Assembly (NCBI GenBank): GCA_029721515.1
Contig: CM056564.1
Location: forward strand, 62,001-126,000
Length of the DNA: 64,000 nucleotides
DNA from: Synanceia verrucosa
Taxonomy: Eukaryota; Chordata; Actinopteri; Perciformes; Synanceiidae
Reading direction: 5' to 3'
Shown in pieces: positions 19,501-30,146 of this stretch. The notes under the pieces are model-generated. The model did no database searches. It was not told where the DNA came from and saw only the letters and a list, made by a program, of their open reading frames with translations. Both the position numbers and the translations under genes were made by a program. Position 1 is the first letter of the stretch. Each line of letters starts with the position of its first letter.

Positions 19501-20984
19501 GAACTACTTAAGGAGAAAATGTTAAAGACCTTGAGAGCCAGTTACACAGGCACACACAGATTTTTTTGTTTCAACAGCTGCAGGACACTCACCCCTCCCT
19601 CTGTGCGCACCAGCTTGCAGACTGTCTTGTTAGGCGGTGGGCCAAGGGGAGATCTTGTGTATTTAAACGATCCCCACTGAGGGAGGACCTAATTTTTTGT
19701 GGACAACATCTTCATTTTTCAACAAATGAAACAAAAATTGTTGGCACTCTTACCTCTTGCACATTTTTTGTTTATCGGTAACGGCGTCTGGGTTACCGGT
19801 TCCGGCTAACTGCGCGGGCAGCTATGCTCGGGGTCCGACATGCATGACGTAGTAGTAGTTATTGTCCAATGATACATCTCAAAATTTGCCGGTTACCATG
19901 GATACATTGTTAAACTGCTGCTGCGGTTGTAAGCTAACGCTATAGGAGTACAGTACATAATCAAGATAAAGATCGCAGTACACGCTTACACACAATGCTA
20001 ATATAACAACAAATTTAAATATCAATCACTTTAAGAGGAGATGAAATTAATCAAGTTAACTGACAGTTCGTCATCAAGCTTGATAAAAGCAGGGAAATGT
20101 ATAATTTAGATGTCGATCTGTCATCCCTTCTTTTGAAAACTTACGTCTTCTGAAAAAATGTCATTGTGAACTTTGCACATAAAACTGATTTCCAACATCT
20201 GAGATCCAGTGAGATGTTATTTTTTCACCTCTGACAAAATTAGCATAATGTCATAAAAATTAGCCACACACATACTACACTCCTCCTCTTGAAACTACGT
20301 TTGCTAGCAAACCACAGAAATGGAGTGCTGTATGCATCTTTTGGATAAAGACGGTCCTGTAACCCCCTTTATAGACACAGGATGGAAGAAAATTTTGACT
20401 TTTGCTGTGTTTCTGTGGAAAGACTTAGTACCAGAGAGAGTACTGGGGCAGAAGAGCCAGAGCTTAGATTTAACCTTAAAACCAAGGTTTGTTGTCATAC
20501 TAAATAGTTGTTGTGTTATGTGGGTGGCTTTAGCTTGCCAAGAGACTGAACATGGAAGTTAGCTTTGACTACATATATGTTCATTATCTGTCCTTATATA
20601 TTTTATAATTGTGTTAACTTATAGTCATAGAAGCCCAGAGAATCTGTGAAAAGGCACCTTTATTTCAGAAAGAGGCTGAAAAACAGGGTAGGTGTCAAAT
20701 CAGAACACTCATGTCAATGTGAATCTTGAACTTCAGCTGTGAGTCTAAGACAAATAATAGAAATGATCATTTGATTTGATTTAGCCCATAGTCAAGGCAA
20801 TACAATGACCAAAAAATGAAATACAAACAAAAAAACAACAAAAACATTATACACCTCCTGAAAAAAAGACAAAACATGGATAAAAATGCAAGCTATTACA
20901 CAAGGCACATGCAGACGTTTTTGTCCCCAACTGTAATCTTTGGAAGTGTACCTGAGAGTTAAAATAACAATAAATATGGTGCCA
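19501..20984. other. Unclassified stretch with an inverted-repeat block
   Basis: No gene supported. 19676-19770 (GAGGGAGGACCT...TTGTTGGCACTC...CTTGCACATTTTT) is repeated inverted at 22490-22590. The rest is unclassified. Confidence 0.4.
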
Positions 20985-21059
20985 CTAACCTGACATGTTC
21001 AAACTGTTAAAATGTAATGAAGAAAAGCCTAAATGTGTTGTCTGCTTCTTGTTTTTTAG

Positions 21060-21475
21060 AGCTAGAGGTAGAAAGAGAAACAGACTATGGTGAGGGAACT
21101 GCAGCAAAGACACAGGCTCTGAGATCACACACTGGTGACCTCCACACATCCAAGCGGTCACCACACCTTCTGCCAGTACAATGCATAATTTGAAAACATG
21201 AAAAATACAAAAATGAGTCACACACCTGGAAAAGAATTAAAGACAAACTGATTCAGTGTGAAACAATCACAGCTGGTAAACTGCTTCTGGCAGCTGAAGA
21301 AAGAAGAGATGAGTCTTCTTCTGCACATTCGGGACAGGGACTTAGTGGCCAGTGAAGCAAGATACCACTTCACCTGTTTCACAGACTATACTCAGTACCT
21401 TCTAAAAAGACAAATGAGACAACAGAGAGCAACTTGTATGAAAATGGGTACAAGTATTTCTGCGAGACTGTGATT
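21060..21475 (+). pseudogene. Decayed exon of a multi-copy fish protein (Cys-rich N-terminal domain)
   Basis: After an acceptor-like TTGTTTTTTAG the plus frame reads through PVQCII, then a TGA at 21191-21193 where a second zinc-binding Cys is expected, then KHEKYKNESHTW and IQCETITAGKLLLAAEERRDE. A frameshift near 21310 leads into LLLHIRDRDLVASEARYHF and CFTDYTQYL. The pattern C-x2-C, then an A-x-x-R-x-D-E helix, then DLVA-x-EARYH-x-x-C is one I associate with transposon-linked multi-copy proteins in fish. I cannot name the family. Confidence 0.5.
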
Positions 21476-23449
21476 GAGGAGCGGCTTTTAAAAAGACGAG
21501 AAGTGTTACGACTCTGTAGGTTGAACATGCTTTTTAAAAACATTGTAAGAGAAAGGATTTCTCATTGTCCATCATGGGAGTATTACCTAGTGGGAATATA
21601 GTTAGTCTGTTAGTGCTTGATGAATTAACATTTCACACAATTGATGCACCACTAAGCTGATTAAAATACAACACACTTACACTTAGACAACAAGGTTCAT
21701 GTTGTATCAAATATTAGCCTAACTACTAAAATATATGATTATGCTCAGAGTTTCCCCCAGAAAACTTGCTAAGTCTGGCGTCTGATCTGGGGGGGAGCAC
21801 AGAGCAGAAGGCTGCTCTGAGCTCAGCTCACACGCTGACCACTGACTACGAACGACACTTAGACTGATGGGGGGCAAGTAAAGTAGTACGGTAACACCAA
21901 TAACATACAGTAAATAAACTAACTAGTAACGTTAATTATACTCACACACTGTGAGTGCGTGGTTTTTCAGCTGCTAAATTACCACACGCTTGACTTCCAA
22001 CACTTTGGGTTATTCACATCATGTTAAATGAATAATGTAATATTGATTCCATTAGAATAGTTAGCGATATCGAAATATAGATTCAGGTCTCTTAAGCTTA
22101 CTTGACCGATTAAGTGAGCCCAAGTTGTTAACACTGGGTAGGATTTTAGCTAGGCTAACGTTTAACGCTACCTTTACAAATTATAAATGTCACCTCGCCA
22201 AAGTTTATACATCAAATAAATACCATAGCTAGCATTAATACTTACCTACACACGTAGACGCTGCTTATTTAGCTCAAAATATTTCCTGTAGTTTTTCCAT
22301 GGCCGTATCTCTGTCTCCACTTCGTATCCACCAGTTGGATTTTGAGAGCAGCAGCTGTTCTTCGCATATCTACGCCTGATTGGCTGAACAATGTCATGTG
22401 ATTTGTACGGGTGCGTGCCATTGGTTTAGCTGATATAGTAAGCTGCAGTGTTTGCCTGCAAATTTAACGAACTTCAAACTATGATTATGGAAAAATGTGC
22501 AAGAATCACGAGTGCCAACAAAGAAAATCTGATTGTGAAAAAAATAAACTTTAAAATGTAAAAGATCCAGGTCCTCCCTCACTAGGATCATTATTTTTCA
22601 AAACTAAAGCAGATATGCAGCCTCGGCCCACCACCTATTTTTGGTCCACTTACAGAGGACTGAGTTCAGTTCACTTAAAGGGGACTAGATGTGAAAACAT
22701 CCTTGGTCAGCTTGTTTCCAGTTCTCCACAAATCTGGAGCTTATTGTTGTAGAGCTAATAACCCTGCATATTAAAACATAGACTGGTTCTTCTAAAGCAC
22801 TCACACCTGTTGTTTACACACATTAACAGTGGTGCTTAATGCACTCTGGTCATTAGCAGCAGTTAGCCGTTAGCATTTCCCTCTCTGTGTTGCTTGGTGT
22901 TTAAACATAAGTTGTATGTAAATTTGATATTAATGTAAATGTTTAGCTACTTGTCTGTCTCAATCAGAAATATTACTACATGTTGTATGTGTAGTTTATT
23001 AAGCACATTTGAGGAAAGGTGATGAATTGGTAGCCGTTAAATGAAAGCTAACGTTAGCATTGCTACAATGCTCAGTTTGATAAATGTGTGACAAACCGTT
23101 TTTGCTGCGATTCAATACAAAAAAAAAAAAAAATCAAAGTGATGCTGAAGTAATACATAATTATACTGACTTTATAAATGCTGTATTAATGCTTTGTTAG
23201 GTCTGTCAGGAAATCACAAGCAAACAATTTACACCACTTACCTTCATCCTGGTGTGACCGCTGTGTTCATCTGACAGGACACTGTTGACATGATGAAGCC
23301 TGTTCTCAGCAAACACCAATATTTCCATCATTATTGTTCATATTGGCAATTAAGACACGCCAAGCAGTAGACCTTTTGAAGCAGCTACTACTACTGTTAT
23401 CAGTACAGAGTGAACGTCAACAACATGGAGAACATCTGTCTTTTTCTAT
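21476..23449. other. Unclassified stretch
   Basis: No gene supported. Contains the partner (22490-22590) of the inverted block at 19676-19770 and an A14 run near 23120. The minus-strand frame at 22394-22591 is only that repeat read through. Confidence 0.4.
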
Positions 23450-24469
23450 GGAATGTTAGGATTTTGTGTATGCATTTAGTCAGATTGTCGCTATATTTTT
23501 ATTAGCATAAGTTTAAAAATCATATAACCAGAGGCGTTGCTTAAAAGATGGTTTTTCAGCTGCACATAAAAGCTGCAGACTGGAATTATTTCTCTTTTTA
23601 AGGTCACATTATTCGCATCCTACTGCCTAGGTCTCACACACTCAGAGTGCATGGTAAAATTACAACGTATTCTTCTCCAGACTCTTGTTGATTCATTTCC
23701 TAAGCATTTTGTAACCAATAGATTTGTGCTCATTGCGGTTTTGTATCTCCAGGAGACAATAGGAAGGTTTCACACAGCGGGAAAAAGAGGTTCTGTTTTC
23801 CCTAACATGATAGATAGGCCCTGTTGAGATGTGAGAGGTCATGCTTGTGCTATTTTATGATTTGTTTTAAGCATAGACATGTTTACTAGTTATGGTTTGT
23901 TATTATCAGATATTTTTACTAGTTATGGTTTGTTTTAATTATACACACTTATAATGTTATGATGTATTCAGTCATATACAGTTTTACTAGTTGTGAGGTT
24001 TACCATTTTATTCTGATAAATTATGTTGAAATGCTTCATTATGTATAATGAATAGTGTAAAAGTGGTTTCATGGTTTTCAGACAAAGAACAGAGATTCAC
24101 AGAGTACAGGAATGTGTCCTTATCTCTTTGGCTGGAGATATCTCCAGTGGGCACACAATAACACTTTGGCGGTCCAGTGTGGCGCCTCGGGACGCCCTTT
24201 TGCACCAAATATCAACCAATGAAGAGAAGAACTGATGACATCCAACACCCCGAAGACCTGAAGACAACGCCTAGTTAGAAAGTGAAACTTGTAAAAGCTA
24301 TGAAAGGATTGGACTTAGCCTTGTGCGGGGTTCCTGGAATGCCCAAGGCCCCAGAAACCCAGAATTCTGTTTCAATATTCTTTGTCTCACTCATTAAATA
24401 GAGTTTTTAACTGAGAAATCTCCTCGTCTTCCTCGTCTTCTCTCCCTCTCATCAACGACCACGCAGGAA
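23450..24469 (+). mobile_element. Solo LTR, 1012 bp, with 4-bp target duplication
   Basis: The element 23454-24465 begins TGTTAGGATT and ends CGACCACGCA (TG...CA), flanked on both sides by GGAA (23450-23453 and 24466-24469). The 3' part has the layout of a retroviral LTR end: CATTAAATAGAG near 24393 before a pyrimidine-rich U5-like CTCCTCGTCTTCCTCGTC. A 30-bp internal duplication (TACTAGTTATGGTTTGTT) lies at 23883-23937. No internal viral sequence remains, so recombination between two LTRs probably removed it. Same family as the partial LTR at 18489-18946, opposite orientation. Confidence 0.85.
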
Positions 24470-24903
24470 AACAGGTGTAAGGTATATTTAATCTTATTTG
24501 GAGTCAGATTACTTATTGCCTGTTGAGTATTGTTCTTGAGTGTGGGAAATTAGTACTGGAATACCCCTCAAAAATAGGAAAACCCTCCCCAAGAGTGTGG
24601 GAAATTAAAGTACCTCGTGGGAAGTAACAGTACCTCTTGGAGTCAGTGAGTGTTCCATCTTTAGAGTTGGAACAATATACTGTATATACATATGACAGTA
24701 TATATATATGCCGAAGTATAGTTTATGGGTTTACTATAGTTTACTATATAGCCTACAGAGTACTTAACATACAATATAATGTAACATATATAATATTTAC
24801 AGTATATACAGAAAGTGCAAAATGTGCAGCTGAATGTACAGTAGTGGAATGATATAATTAGTGCAAACAGATTAAAGTGAATACTAATACTTGATGCTAC
24901 AAG

Positions 24904-25656
24904 ATGTGCAGAGGCACCATCTTTTTCTGCTACCACATCCAGTCTTCTGCACCTGGCAGCTTCACCCTTGCTCCTTCAGTAGCTAGCAGGTCCTCCCTGG
25001 TGGCTTCACCATCCAGCAGCTTCACACTGGCACCTCCACCACCTGGCAGCTCCATCCAGTCACCCGGCTCTCCTCATGAGGATGAAACCATTGTAAGTGA
25101 CACTGTGGTCATTTTGGAAAGTTGCTTGTATTTCAATGTTTTTATTTAACCCTCAGCATCCATAAAGAACTGCAGTAATTTGTGAACATGTTACATTGTT
25201 CTTTTCTGTTTTCTGTTGACTGTATTTACAGACTGTTGATGACCAGAATGTGCCAGGATTCCAGCATGTCGATTAGCTTGCTGAATACTTGGTGGAGTTG
25301 GGGGAGCAACGGCAGTTGATTATTGCACCCCCATTCCTCCCGAGCACTCTGCAGCATCCTCAGCCACTCCAGAGCCTTCTGCACCCCCGGCACACCCAGG
25401 TACAGTCCCTGTTCTGACGCCACAGATCCTCACCTGCAGGACACCAGAAGGACAACCTGTGGCTGTGTTACAATTAATGCTTCCTGTCGCAGATTCACAG
25501 GTCAACAACCCACAACCTGCTGTACCTGCTGCACCTGCTGCACCTGCTGCAGCCACTGGTGCACAGAAGAGGCCATATAGACAGACTGTACAGGCCAACA
25601 CGTGCAAAAAATGTGGGCAGTTCCACACAGCTAAGAATAAGCATAGTCAGTACTGA
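24904..25656 (+). pseudogene. Two decayed exons of a multi-copy fish protein with C-terminal Cys motif
   Basis: Exon 1 (to 25092) encodes a Ser/Pro/Ala-rich stretch ending PGSPHEDETI before a GTAAGT donor. Exon 2 starts at 25232 after TGTATTTACAG and reads TVDDQNVPGFQHVD, then a TAG stop (25274-25276), LAEYLVELGEQRQ, a frameshift near 25320, a long Pro/Ala-rich linker, PAAPAAPAAA, and finally NTCKKCGQFHTAKNKHSQY and a stop at 25654-25656. The C-x2-CG-x-F...GHSQY-like ending occurs in repeated fish and cnidarian proteins linked to transposons. I cannot name it. A short intron of 139 bp has consensus ends. Confidence 0.5.
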
Positions 25657-26095
25657 GGCACAGTTTTACTGTCTTCTGTCAGAAACAATGACAAAAGAGC
25701 AGAGGTTGGTGGAAATGAAAGCAACGTTTCCAAAGTAAAATATTGTAAATATTTGTGTTGTAAATAGTTAATTATATGTGTTTAATAACTGTTACATTTA
25801 TAAAGTTTTCATATTATCTGTTTAATAATTGTTTTATTGAAAGTGTTCATAATATCTGTTAATTATCTTCCACTCCTTAATTAAACATGAAAGAACTGTT
25901 CTTGTGTGCAACAAATGTATTTGTTCATGTCTTCATTCACTTTTTCCTGTCTACATAACAATTATTGTGATAATAATAAAATGGTATCTGTGGTGATGGG
26001 CACCTCTAATAACTATGCAATAACTTAATAAACTTAAAAAACACATGAAAAGGCAACACATCACACATAGTATAGGCCTATAGCACAATTTTTAC
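25657..26095. other. AT-rich 3' flank
   Basis: No gene. Contains several AATAAA-like signals near 25970-26030, possibly the 3' UTR of the preceding pseudogene. Confidence 0.4.
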
Positions 26096-27505
26096 ATTTT
26101 AAAATATGCAGCATAATATACAACTATACTAATATACTGTATATTATTATACATTTTAAAATATGCAGCATAATATACAGCTATACTATTATACTGTATG
26201 TTTTTACATTTTAAAATATGCAGCATAATATACAGCTATACTATTATACTGTATATTTTACATTTTAAAATATGCAGCATAATATACAGCTATACTATTG
26301 TATTGTATATTTTACATTTTAAAATATGCAGCATAATATACAGCTATACTATTGTATTGTATATTTTACATTTTAAAATATGCAGCATAATATACAGCTA
26401 TACTATTGTACTGTATATTTTACATTTTAAAATATGCAGTATAATATACAGCTATACTATTATACTGTATATTTTACATTTTAAAATATGCAGCATAATA
26501 TACAGCTATACTATTGTATTGTATATTTTACATTTTAAAATATGCAGCATAATATACAGCTATACTATTATACTGTATATTATTTTACATTTTAAAATAT
26601 GCAGCATAATATACAGCTATACTATTATACTGTATATTTTACATTTTAAAATATGCAGCATAATATACAGCTATACTAATATACTGTATATTTTACATTT
26701 TAAAATATGCAGCATAATATACAGCTATACTAATATACTGTATATTATTTTACATTTTAAAATATGCAGCATAATATACAGCTATACTAATATACTGTAT
26801 ATTATTTTACATTTAAAATATGCAACATAATATACAGCTATACTAATATACTGTATATTTTACATTTTAAAATATGCAGCATAATATACAGCTATACTAT
26901 TATACTGTATATTTTTACATTTTAAAATATGCAGCATAATATACAGCTATACTATTATACTGTATGTTTTTACATTTTAAAATATGCAGCATAATATACA
27001 GCTATACTATTATACTGTATATTTTACATTTTAAAATATGCAGCATAATATACAGCTATACTATTATACTGTATGTTTTTACATTTTAAAATATGCAGCA
27101 TAATATACAGCTATACTATTATACTGTATATATTTTACATTTTAAAATATGCAGCATAATATACAGCTATACTATTATACTGTATATTATTTTACATTTT
27201 AAAATATGCAGCATAATATACAGCTATACTAATATACTGTATGTTTTTACATTTTAAAATATGCAGCATAATATACAGCTATACTATTATACTGTATATT
27301 TTTACATTTTAAAATATGCAGCATAATATACAGCTATACTAATATACTGTATATTATTTTACATTTAAGCTATGCAGCATAATATACAGCTATACTATTA
27401 TACTGTATATTTTACATTTTAAAATATGCAGCATAATATACAGCTATACTAATATACTGTATATTATTTTACATTTAAGCTATGCAACATAATATACAGC
27501 TACTG
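26096..27505. repeat. 54-bp satellite, about 26 units
   Basis: The unit core is TTTTAAAATATGCAGCATAA followed by TATACAGCTATACTATTATAC and TGTATATTTTACA. Most units are 54 bp; 55-, 57- and 58-bp variants arise from extra T, A or TTA in the TATATTATTTTACA joint. The unit is a multiple of three and lacks stops in one frame, producing a spurious 210-codon open frame at 26198-26830. The last two units are diverged (AAGCTATGCA). Confidence 0.95.
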
Positions 27506-27964
27506 TATGCTTCTTTATATTTGCTCAGGATAATATTACATTATATTATTTTCATAATAATTACATTAAACCATTTAACTCTAGAGTTAAACAATAACTG
27601 CCCATAATCTTAGTATCCTGCATATTAAAAAAGGAAAATCAACAACCGCCCCATTCTGAATGAAAAGCTAATACCAAATATCCTTACGTCTCAGGCAATA
27701 ATGTACACCTTCCCGTTATTTTGTGATGTCACAGTTTCCGAAATCTGAGTTACTATGAACGCATCATTTACCATGATCGCCGGTTCGAATCCCCTGAAAT
27801 TCTCAAAAATATGAAAGTTTTCTAAGTGCATTTTCACAGCTCAACAATGCATTTATCATAAAGATGTGGTCGGAAACAGCCATAATTTTCCTTTTTTTCT
27901 CTCTTTTTCGTCCTCTCTCTCTTTCCCTCTTCCTTTTGTTCTCCCCCCCCATATGGATGAGTGT
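27506..27964. other. Spacer with an isolated tRNA B box
   Basis: GATCGCCGGTTCGAATCCCC at 27774-27794 is a perfect T-arm/B-box remnant with no tRNA around it. A pyrimidine-rich tract covers 27890-27950. No gene. Confidence 0.4.
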
Positions 27965-27965
27965 T

Positions 27966-28004
27966 CTCCAGCTTGAGCGCCTTGGACCACTCGGCCATCC
28001 TGAC
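27966..28004 (-). pseudogene. tRNA-Leu pseudogene, 5' half only
   Basis: The minus strand reads GTCAGGATGGCCGAGTGGTC and CAAGGCGCT, then leaves tRNA homology. It is the counterpart of tRNA-Leu at 12358-12440. Confidence 0.7.
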
Positions 28005-28112
28005 TGTGTGAAGTAAAGTTTGGTGGAAATTTTGATAAATGTAACTGTTCAGTACACTGCTCCTTGATCAATGAACCCCATAGACTCTAACTTCAGCCAT
28101 CGGAAGTCAAAT

Positions 28113-28643
28113 GTCAGTGTTATTCAATATTGAATAGTCAATGAGGAAAGAATGGATGCACCCAGGAGCCTCCCGCGGTTGATTGAAGAAGTAACATTTA
28201 TTGAAGATTCTGATATATCAGGAGGAATATGAACTTTGTCGTGGACAACCGTACAGCTGCCAGAGTCCGCCACATATTCCTACCTTCCCCTATGGTGCTC
28301 AGCCTTATAAAGTAACACCCAGTTAAGTACAAGTATATTACCTTACATTACTCTTGAGTAGCGTTACAGTCAGGGCATGCTCATTCTAAGCTCTGAACTA
28401 ACAGTGGCACCTGTTGTCTTGCTGACGCTCAGCCATTGGCCGTATCAAAGGGCCAACACTGGCAGACTCCTCTGACCTTGGTTACCTAGTCAACTTAGAG
28501 ATAACTAGCCATCTGTTTTCCTTGAGACACTGTGCTTCAACCCTGCATTCTGGAGGGACAGTTTAAAGATTTAGTGCTGTAAAAAAAGCTACACTAGCTA
28601 ACCCTAGGAACCCTTAAATTTAGAAAAAATCCATAACAGTCAG
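28113..28643 (-). mobile_element. Solo LTR, 521 bp, with 5-bp target duplication
   Basis: The element 28118-28638 has perfect hexanucleotide inverted ends (TGTTAT...ATAACA) and is flanked by GTCAG (28113-28117 and 28639-28643). The unoccupied site is preserved in the paralogous segment near 12240-12265 (AGTTTTCACTGACATTTGACC), confirming both boundaries. On the minus strand a TATA-like TTTATAAGG and, about 110 bp later, TTCAATAAATG give promoter and polyadenylation signals in the expected order. A 5-bp duplication fits Gypsy, BEL or Copia types; I cannot say which. Confidence 0.85.
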
Positions 28644-28916
28644 TGAAACCTCATTTCCTGATGAGTACAAGACACAAGTCAAAGTGTGCCTCCATCATGT
28701 AACTCAAAACCGTTTCCGTCGCTGTCAGTACCATTAAGTTTGGAGATATTTTTGGTGAAGACAGAGAGAATCTTAGTTGCTTCAGGTCTCAATGGAAGCT
28801 GAAACAAGGTGCCCTCAACAAAGCACTGTTTTCAGTCTGAATACCAACTTTAAGCTTGACATGGAACGTGGAAAAGGCTGCATTGTTAAAGTTGGACTCA
28901 TGTTTAAAAGCAGGTT

Positions 28917-28978
28917 CCTCTGAGATTTGAACTCTGATTACCAGATTCAGAGTGCTAACCATTACACCATGGAACCAC
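28917..28978 (-). pseudogene. tRNA-Gln pseudogene with internal deletion
   Basis: The minus strand keeps GGTTCCATGGTGTAATGGTT and B box AGTTCAAATCTC, but the anticodon arm is shortened (CACTCTGAATCTGGTAATCAG), about 10 nt missing. Counterpart of 11905-11976, whose damage differs. Confidence 0.7.
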
Positions 28979-29825
28979 ATCAAAGTTTGCTTTATTCACT
29001 TTATTCAATAAAGCATCTATTTAATAATATTGTAAATACACATCATGCTGTAAATTTTGCAATATGCAAATATTGCTCTTAAAATATTATAAAAACTAAC
29101 AGCTAATGACAACTAACAGTTACATCAGTTAATTGTTAATAATTAATTTATTAAAATCTAAAGGTGGGTGGTTAATGCTACAATTACTTAAAGAGTAAAG
29201 AAACACAAAAAGAGAAACACCTATATTCATGTACAATAGTACTGCCAAGTGATTGCTTTTTTAAAATCTCATAATTTCTATAACACACCAGCAATAATAC
29301 ACCAGCAATTTCACAGATCATATTAACATTGGTTGAATGATCAATGATGTCAGTTGACAACAAGCCAACCAGAGTTTGTCTCTTAGACCAGAGTGTTCAT
29401 GATGTTGACTGATCTGCAGTCAGCTGACACCATTTAACAAGCCCTGTAGTTAACTTCTTCATTTAGTTTCATCCTCAGGTCTGTGGAGACTTGATCACTG
29501 CTAAATAGTAGCTTTAGCCTGTTAGCCGTTAGCATCCATCTGATTAGCAGCACAAACATGCTTAGCTTGCAGCATGCTTAGCTCATAGATGCTAACTGAA
29601 ACTGGAAGTACTTAAGTGATATTTTAATTCTGTTTTTCATAAGGTTCATATTACGTTTGATGGCTCCACTGAGCTGTCTGAGAGTTTTTCAAAATAAAAC
29701 TACCCATTCAGAAGTGTATTCGAGTTCTTATCCATGACTGTAGAAGGAAGCAGCTGTGTTGTTCAAATGGTACAGTGAGTGACAACAAAGCCTCTCCTTT
29801 AATGTGAACATAATAAGTGTTGGAG

Positions 29826-29888
29826 ATGCCAGGGATTGAACCCAGGGCCTACATCCACCATGAGCTCATCATGCAGGTGTGGTGTACC
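29826..29888 (-). pseudogene. tRNA-Ala-like pseudogene
   Basis: Inverted counterpart of 10545-10617: T arm and acceptor GGGTTCAATCCCTGGCATCTCC are preserved; the 5' half is replaced by the same GGTGGATGTAGG-type sequence. Confidence 0.6.
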
Positions 29889-30146
29889 ATGTAGCAGTCG
29901 GTGGGAACTCTGCTAATGACAATATGAGAATTCTAATATTTGAGTCAAAATATCTGCACATATTAAAAGTGACATATTATAAACCTTTTTCAGCAATTTT
30001 ATATAGGTCTCAGATGTCCAACAATATTGTATTCAAAGTGTGTAAACTCAGCCCTGATCCTGAATTGCAGCCAGTTAAAAATCACTGTACTGAGCTCTGC
30101 AGAGAACAGGCTGTTTCTGTGTCTGTACCTTTAAATAACTCTACGC

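Larger units (their letters stand above)
27965..30146 (-). repeat. Segmental duplicate A' (inverted copy of 10141-12445)
   Basis: Collinear with 10141-12445 in reverse. It carries the 5' half of tRNA-Leu at 27966-28004, a tRNA-Gln remnant, the spacer, and an Ala-like tRNA remnant. It has lost tRNA-Trp and gained the solo LTR at 28118-28638. Similarity ends abruptly at 30146 where the L2 LINE begins. Confidence 0.85.

Noticed and set aside
26198..26830. 210-codon open frame with repeated HFKICSIIYSYTI units
   Set aside because: It is the 54-bp satellite read in a stop-free frame; unit length divisible by three explains it.
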